Source: an uncultured Mailhella sp.
GTDB taxonomy: Bacteria; Desulfobacterota; Desulfovibrionia; Desulfovibrionales; Desulfovibrionaceae
NCBI GenBank assembly: GCA_944324625.1
Contig: CALUWZ010000119.1
Span: 1-5,595, forward strand
Length of the DNA stretch: 5,595 nucleotides
Direction of reading: 5' to 3'
Shown: positions 1 to 4,095 of the stretch, in pieces
How positions within the stretch are numbered: position 1 is the stretch's first letter
Layout: the number at the start of each line of letters is the position of its first letter
Program-made: the position numbers and the translations under genes
Notes under the pieces: generated by a model
Database searches by the model: none
What the model saw: the letters and a program-made list of their open reading frames with translations, nothing else
What the model was told of the DNA's origin: nothing

Positions 1-447
1 AATTTTTTTGGGGAAATTTAATTTTTTTTAAGGAAAAAAATATTGTGCAAAATTTCTTTTTTAAAAAAAATTTAAATTTGGAAAAAAATTATTAAAAAAA
101 ATCTTTTTTTTTAAATTTTTTTTTCTTTTTTTCGGCTTAAAAATTTAAAAATTTTATGGGATGAAAGCATGAAAAATTTTAAACAACATTAAAAAAATTT
201 TTTAATTAAAATTTTGCATAATTCAGCTTACAAAAAAATTATAAAAAAAAGAATAGTTATTTCAATAAAATATAAAATTAAAAAATATAAAAAGTTTGAC
301 AAAAAAAATTTAAAATTAATAAGGGTAATTAGTCTGCGCTATAGAAATAAAAAATTTTTTGCTATATACGCCCAGAGAAAGAAGACAAGAAAAAAAATTG
401 AAAATTGACGTGGTGGTCTTAAATTTTTTAACCTCTAACTTGGCAAG
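1..447. other. Extremely AT-rich upstream region without a supportable gene
   Basis: This stretch is dominated by runs of A and T; by hand count bases 1-360 have about 49 G or C (near 14%), against roughly 48% in the genes downstream. G+C rises from about base 361. A frame at 214-408 stays open with a TTG start, but it has no ribosome binding site and its product is almost all Lys, Ile, Asn, Tyr and Arg, as expected from AT-rich DNA read by chance. Several A/T-only inverted repeats occur (for example around 91-115), but none has a GC stem typical of a terminator. A perfect TTGACA lies at 296-301 and a TTGACG at 405-410, neither with a convincing -10 box. The cluster promoter is probably within 290-450 but cannot be pinned down. 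I see no tRNA, riboswitch or CRISPR repeat. Confidence 0.8.
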
Positions 448-468
448 ATGTTTTTTTCACAAACAGGA

Positions 469-497
469 TTTTGGGGGAAAGCCTCATTTCCGCAAAA
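469..497 (+). promoter_or_regulatory. Leader hairpin abutting the ribosome binding site of the first gene
   Basis: Bases 469-473 (TTTTG) pair with 493-497 (CAAAA), and 476-480 (GGAAA) pair with 487-491 (TTTCC), leaving a small internal loop (474-475 against 492) and a six-base loop at 481-486. The 3' arm ends inside the A-run of the Shine-Dalgarno site, next to GGAG at 498-501. The fold could therefore limit ribosome access or shape the 5' end of the message. Pairing is seen directly in the sequence; a regulatory role is inference. There is no U-tract after it, so it is not an intrinsic terminator. Confidence 0.35.
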
Positions 498-501
498 GGA
501 G
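494..501 (+). promoter_or_regulatory. Shine-Dalgarno site that sets the methyltransferase start
   Basis: AAAAGGAG lies six bases before the ATG at 508. The in-frame ATG at 448 has no such site, and the 20 extra residues it would add do not resemble the family N-terminus. The start at 508 is therefore preferred. Confidence 0.85.
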
Positions 502-507
502 TTGTTT

Positions 508-1866
508 ATGAATGGCAAACAGTTGATTATGGAAGTTCTCAAAGGCAACAAAGTGGAACGCTGCCCTTGGGTGCCCTATACCGGTTCACAAATCGCAAAC
601 CTCAAAGGCTATACTGCTCAGGAAATGTTTCAGAATGCCGACAAGCTTTATGAGTGCTGCATCGAAGCAGAAACCCAATACAAACCCGACGGCATGACCC
701 CAATGTTTGACCTGCAGGTTGAAGCTGAAATTTTGGGCTGCGAATTGGCATGGTATGACAACACTCCTCCGACTGTTTGTTCTCACATTCTTGCCGACGA
801 GTTTGTTATTCCCACCAAAAAAATCGCCAAGACTGACGGCAGACTTCCGCTCATTCTTGACGTTATGAAGCGCTTTAAAGCCGCTAAACCCGATATTGCC
901 ATGTACGGCCTTGTGTGCGGACCTTTCACCCTTGCTTCCCACCTTCGCGGCACCAATATCTTCATGGATATGTATGACAACGAAGACAGCGTAAAAGCAT
1001 TGGTAAACTACTGCGCAGAAGTTGTTCAGGACGTTGCGGAATACTACATTGAAGCAGGCTGCGACATTATTGCGGCCGTTGACCCGCTCGTTTCCCAAAT
1101 TTCTCCTGACATGTTTGAAACCTTCCTCACCGAACCGTACACCAAGTTCTTTAATTTTGTCCGCTCCAAGGGTGCTCCTTCTTCCTTCTTCGTATGCGGC
1201 GACGCTACCAAGAACATCACCCCCATGTGCGAAACCCATCCCGACTGCATCGCCATTGACGAAAACGTCAGCATTGTTGATGCAAAGAAAATTACCGACA
1301 GCTACGGCATTACCATTTCAGGCAACCTTCAGCTTACCATTACCATGCTTCTCGGCACCCAGCAGGACAACCAAAAAGAAGCTTTGGAACTTATGGACAA
1401 AATGGGCACGGAAAGATTTATTCTTGCTCCCGGATGCGACGTTCCCTTTGACGCACCTGCAGCCAACCTTGTAGGCGTGGGCGAAGCAGTACGCAATCCC
1501 GAAGTTGTAAGAAAAGCTCTGGAAAGCTATGTCGCTGTCGAAAATCTTCCTGAAATCGAAATGCCTGACTATGACAGCCTTGATTACGTCCTTCTCGAAG
1601 CAGTCACCATTGACTCCAAAACCTGCGCAGCCTGCGGCTATATGGTAGCTGCGGCTGAAGCTGCTGCCAAAGAATACGGCGATAAAGTAAAGGTTGTGGA
1701 ACGCTCCATCATGTTCCCCGAAAGCCTCAGCTTTATGAAGAAAGTCGGTCTCACCAACCTGCCTTCCCTGCTTGTTCACGGTGAAGTCCGCCACGTTTCT
1801 CTCATTCCGCCCGTAGAAAAACTTAAAGAAGAAATTGACGAAGTTTTGGCAAAAATCAAAAAATAA
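508..1866 (+). CDS. UroD/MtaA-family corrinoid methyltransferase with C-terminal thioredoxin-like domain
   Basis: A 452-residue cytoplasmic protein. Residues 1 to about 345 form a uroporphyrinogen decarboxylase-type TIM barrel as in MtaA/MtbA, which transfer methyl groups between a corrinoid protein and a thiol or other acceptor using zinc. Supporting motifs are GPFTLASHLRG (138-148), FVCGDAT (228-234), the DEN after it (251-253) and APGCDVP (307-313). Cys230 and Cys310 match two MtaA zinc ligands, but the H of the usual HxCG is Phe228. Residues about 359-446 look like an added thioredoxin fold: a strand, CAAC (373-376), a helix, a strand at 394-398, NLPSLLVHGE with a likely cis-Pro at 419, and a final helix. 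MtaA-type proteins are usually about 340-370 residues, so this is a fusion. It is first in the operon, with a strong Shine-Dalgarno site and CGC-biased arginine codons, suggesting high expression. Direction of transfer and substrate are unknown. True haem-pathway HemE is unlikely given the context and motifs. Confidence 0.88.
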   Translation: MNGKQLIMEVLKGNKVERCPWVPYTGSQIANLKGYTAQEMFQNADKLYECCIEAETQYKPDGMTPMFDLQVEAEILGCELAWYDNTPPTVCSHILADEFVIPTKKIAKTDGRLPLILDVMKRFKAAKPDIAMYGLVCGPFTLASHLRGTNIFMDMYDNEDSVKALVNYCAEVVQDVAEYYIEAGCDIIAAVDPLVSQISPDMFETFLTEPYTKFFNFVRSKGAPSSFFVCGDATKNITPMCETHPDCIAIDENVSIVDAKKITDSYGITISGNLQLTITMLLGTQQDNQKEALELMDKMGTERFILAPGCDVPFDAPAANLVGVGEAVRNPEVVRKALESYVAVENLPEIEMPDYDSLDYVLLEAVTIDSKTCAACGYMVAAAEAAAKEYGDKVKVVERSIMFPESLSFMKKVGLTNLPSLLVHGEVRHVSLIPPVEKLKEEIDEVLAKIKK

Positions 1867-1898
1867 CCGAAACAGTCAGAAATAACAGGGTTACAGCT

Positions 1899-2795
1899 AT
1901 GCGTAAAGAAATGATTATCCTCACGGGCTTTCTGGGAAGCGGAAAAACTACGGTTCTTCGCAATCTTCTGTCTTTGTGCAGAGACCGCCATGTGGCAGTG
2001 TTGCTCAATGATTTCGGAGAAGTGCCTGTGGACGGTGTCATTCTCAAGCAAGACGGCTTGAATCACGGCGTAGTTGTAGAAATTGGGGGGGGATCTGTCT
2101 TCTGTGCCTGCCTTCGCGAGTCCTTTGTCAAATCCATGCTCGAAATGAGCAGACGCGATGAAGACCTTGTGATTGTGGAAGCCTCCGGAATGTCCGATCC
2201 CTCCAATATCGACAAAATGCTTGAGCTGTCAGGTCTGAATAAATTTTTCGATCACACAGCGACAATCTGCCTGTTCGACCCTGTTAAAAGCCTGAAGCTT
2301 GCCTCTGTTTTGGAAGTAATTCCAAGGCAATTGGCATCAGCCACGGTTGCTGTGATAACAAAATGTGACTTAGCCAATGATATAGAAATAAACAAAGCAA
2401 AGGAATATATCTTGGCTAAAGAACCAAACCTGCCCGTTATTGCCTGTGCGCACGGAAAAATAGATTTAAAAGCCATTCCGCACAGAGCCTGCAAATCTTT
2501 CGCTTTCGGGTTCAATACTCCCGAGACAAGACCTGACTCCTTTACATTAAGTCATGTCGAATGCACGGCGGACGAACTCATTGCAGTGCTTGAGAATGAC
2601 GAAAGCGTGCTCAGGGTAAAAGGGGCAGTTAAGGCAAAGGACGGAATCTGGTTTATTTCCGATACCGGCCGTACGTTTGAAAAGAGTGCTTACAACAAAG
2701 AATTTGTTCCGCTGACTGTTATCTGCATGCAGGGAACAAAACAAAATCTGATCAAAAAATTACAAGACAAAAAAATTACAGAATGTCTTGCATAA
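1899..2795 (+). CDS. CobW/P47K-family (COG0523) GTP-binding protein
   Basis: A 298-residue soluble GTPase. The Walker A motif GFLGSGKTT (10-18) is the CobW/P47K signature. VIVEASG (91-97) fits the Walker B region followed by the family's E-x-SG element, and TKCD (154-157) replaces the NKxD guanine motif. Residues about 213-285 match the small beta-rich CobW C-terminal domain. The family handles metals (cobalt for CobW, zinc for ZNG1-type chaperones, nickel for the related UreG and HypB). The usual CxCC metal motif is altered here: GGGSVFCACLRE (63-74) keeps only Cys69 and Cys71 as a CxC pair. At 298 residues it is slightly short for the family. It begins 32 bases after the methyltransferase; the ATG at 1899 has only a weak AGGG eight bases upstream. 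Codons include ATA, AGA and AGG, unlike the gene before it. A role loading metal or assisting maturation of the neighbouring corrinoid system is inference. A G8 run lies in the gene at 2085-2092. Confidence 0.9.
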   Translation: MRKEMIILTGFLGSGKTTVLRNLLSLCRDRHVAVLLNDFGEVPVDGVILKQDGLNHGVVVEIGGGSVFCACLRESFVKSMLEMSRRDEDLVIVEASGMSDPSNIDKMLELSGLNKFFDHTATICLFDPVKSLKLASVLEVIPRQLASATVAVITKCDLANDIEINKAKEYILAKEPNLPVIACAHGKIDLKAIPHRACKSFAFGFNTPETRPDSFTLSHVECTADELIAVLENDESVLRVKGAVKAKDGIWFISDTGRTFEKSAYNKEFVPLTVICMQGTKQNLIKKLQDKKITECLA

Positions 2796-2800
2796 AGGAG
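2794..2800 (+). promoter_or_regulatory. Shine-Dalgarno site for the corrinoid protein gene, overlapping the cobW-like stop codon
   Basis: AAAGGAG sits six bases before the ATG at 2807 and shares two bases with the TAA stop at 2793-2795. It decides the start: the upstream in-frame ATG at 2783 lies inside the cobW-like gene and lacks a site. The overlap suggests the two genes are translated in tandem. Confidence 0.85.
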
Positions 2801-2806
2801 ATAATC

Positions 2807-3376
2807 ATGAGTGCTATTTTACAAGAAATTTCCGAAAAACTTCAAAAAGGTAAAATGAAAGAAGTTGCTGATCTTACCAAACAGGCTCTTTCCGAAGGCA
2901 TTGCTCCTCTTACCATTTTGAACGAAGGCCTTATGCCCGGCATGGACATTATCGGTGAACGCTTCAAAAACAACGACATTTTTATTCCTGAAGTTCTTAT
3001 TGCCGCACGTGCAATGGCTGCAGGCACTGACGTTCTCCGTCCTCTTCTCGTCGGCGAACAAATGGAATCCAAAGGTCTTAACGTTATCGACCTCGGCAAC
3101 AGCGTTGCTCCCGCAAAATACATTGAAGCAGCCAAAAAGAACAATGCAGACATCATCTGCTGCTCCGCTCTTCTTACCACCACCATGGTTCATATTAAAG
3201 ACGTTGTAAAACTCGTTGAAGCTGATCCTGAACTCAAAGGCAAAGTAAAAGTTATGATCGGCGGTGCTCCCGTAAACCAAGCTTTCTGTGATTCCATCGG
3301 CGCTGACATTTATACTCCCGATGCTTCCACCGCTGCTGAAAAAGCTGTTGAAGTCTGCGCTGCAATGCACGCATAA
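2807..3376 (+). CDS. MtbC-type corrinoid protein lacking the DxHxxG cobalt-ligand segment
   Basis: A 189-residue protein of the small corrinoid-carrier family (MtaC/MtbC/MttC-like), which normally carries the methylcobamide. Residues 1 to about 82 are the helical cap domain, with GLMPGMDIIGERF (41-53), IFIPEVLIAARAM (58-70) and VLRPLL (76-81). The rest is a B12-binding Rossmann domain: VIDLGNSVAP (93-102), CSALLTTTM (119-127) with the S-x-L contact, VMIGGAPV (149-156) and a final IGADIYTPDA (164-173). Family members have about 38 residues between the equivalents of VLRPLL and VIDLG, covering strand 1 and DxHxxG; here only 11 remain (82-92), so about 27 are absent and no ligand His is present. 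The join falls near codons 85-86 (about 3059-3064). The frame is intact, the Shine-Dalgarno site is strong and codon choice is biased like the methyltransferase gene. It may be a recent in-frame deletion, an assembly error or a true variant. The assignment to the family is firm; function is doubtful. Confidence 0.88.
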   Translation: MSAILQEISEKLQKGKMKEVADLTKQALSEGIAPLTILNEGLMPGMDIIGERFKNNDIFIPEVLIAARAMAAGTDVLRPLLVGEQMESKGLNVIDLGNSVAPAKYIEAAKKNNADIICCSALLTTTMVHIKDVVKLVEADPELKGKVKVMIGGAPVNQAFCDSIGADIYTPDASTAAEKAVEVCAAMHA

Positions 3377-3389
3377 TTGAGTATTTGTC

Positions 3390-4094
3390 ATGCATTTTGT
3401 CTGCTGTGAAGTTATGCGGCCTGAAATTGAGCATGTTCTCGAAAAAACAGGCAAAAAGCTCAATATAACATTTTTTGAGCAAGGTCTGCACGATACTCCG
3501 GATGTGCTGAGATCAAAGCTTCAGGAAAAGGTTGCGGAACTGGAACAGCAGAATGAATCCGAGATAATACTTGGTTACGGTTTGTGCGGAAGAGGCCTGA
3601 ACGGTCTGACTTCCAAGCAGGCTACACTGACGGTTCCGAGTATTCATGATTGTATCCCCCTCCTGCTCGGCCACAGCCAGCAGGAGGCGGGAGCACTCTC
3701 GCTGGAGGGCAGCACCTATTGGCTCAGTGCCGGCTGGCTTCGATATTCCCAAGTCAAATTTGTGAACGAACGCATACAAAGACAGAAGGAATATGAAGAA
3801 CTGTACGGACTTGACAATGCCCTGTTTCTCATAGAACAGGAAAGAAGCTGGCTTCAGCATTATACCAATGCCTGTCTGATAGAGTGGAAGGGCATGAAAA
3901 ATTTGGACAGCATTTATGCCGATGCCAAATTTGTTGCCGAGGATGCCAAGCTGCCTCTCAGGACCATAGAAGGAAGAGATGAATTTTTACAGGCTCTTCT
4001 TGCGGGCGGAAAGGACGAACGTTTTCTGAAAATAAGACCCGGGCAGACCATTGACATTGACTGCAATGGAAATGTTGCCGCGGTAGGGGTGTAA
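3390..4094 (+). CDS. DUF1638 protein of a corrinoid methyltransferase locus
   Basis: A 234-residue soluble protein with no signal peptide or membrane segment. It matches the DUF1638 pattern from memory: CEVMRPEIE near the N-terminus (6-14), EQGLHDTPDVLRSKLQ (30-45), LGYGLCGRGLNGL (61-73), the HDCIPLLLG block (86-94), and TYW followed by GW (109-111, 115-116). Conserved candidates for metal or cofactor binding are His34, Cys66, His86, Asp87 and Cys88. DUF1638 genes recur beside MttB-type methyltransferases, corrinoid proteins and their activators in anaerobes, but I know of no established biochemical function. The gene starts 13 bases after the corrinoid protein stop with no good Shine-Dalgarno site. 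The ATG at 3390 is kept because a later start would remove the conserved N-terminal motif; translation may be coupled. Arginine codons are mostly AGA (6 of 11), suggesting lower expression than the methyltransferase and corrinoid genes. An inverted repeat at 3659-3687 lies within it. Confidence 0.87.
   Translation: MHFVCCEVMRPEIEHVLEKTGKKLNITFFEQGLHDTPDVLRSKLQEKVAELEQQNESEIILGYGLCGRGLNGLTSKQATLTVPSIHDCIPLLLGHSQQEAGALSLEGSTYWLSAGWLRYSQVKFVNERIQRQKEYEELYGLDNALFLIEQERSWLQHYTNACLIEWKGMKNLDSIYADAKFVAEDAKLPLRTIEGRDEFLQALLAGGKDERFLKIRPGQTIDIDCNGNVAAVGV
3659..3687 (+). repeat. Perfect inverted repeat inside the DUF1638 gene
   Basis: CCTCCTGCT at 3659-3667 pairs perfectly with AGCAGGAGG at 3679-3687. 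Inside, after one bulged C, 3669-3671 can pair with 3676-3678 around a CACA loop, so the transcript could form a 12-base-pair GC-rich hairpin. It falls over the conserved PLLLG block and is not followed by a T-run, so it is not an intrinsic terminator. It may be coincidental or may affect translation or message stability between genes of the operon. Confidence 0.4.
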
Positions 4095-4095
4095 A

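Noticed and set aside
214..408. Open frame of 64 codons in the AT-rich region
   Set aside because: It needs a TTG start, has no ribosome binding site, and its Lys/Ile-rich product is what random AT-rich DNA gives.
296..434. TTGACA (296-301) and TTGACG (405-410) as -35 promoter boxes
   Set aside because: The best -10 candidates (TAATAA at 317-322, 15-base spacer; TAACCT at 429-434, 18-base spacer) match only three of six bases, and A/T-rich DNA gives such hits by chance.
441..458. TGGCA-containing sequence as a sigma-54 promoter
   Set aside because: The GG element is present but the required GC ten bases further is replaced by TT.
448..507. Upstream in-frame ATG extending the methyltransferase by 20 residues
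   Set aside because: No Shine-Dalgarno site precedes 448, while the ATG at 508 has an ideal one.
586..1239. Long antisense open frame (217 codons) opposite the methyltransferase gene
   Set aside because: It is a shadow of a strongly supported gene; its product resembles no family I know and has no ribosome binding site or operon context. The same holds for the antisense frame at 2819-3463.
1022..1474. Overlapping plus-strand frame of 150 codons within the methyltransferase gene
   Set aside because: Its Thr/Leu/Pro/Ser-rich product is a shifted reading of the real gene.
508..1866. Haem-pathway uroporphyrinogen decarboxylase (HemE)
   Set aside because: The CGDA and APGCDVP motifs, the extra thioredoxin-like domain and the corrinoid neighbours fit the methyltransferase branch of the superfamily.
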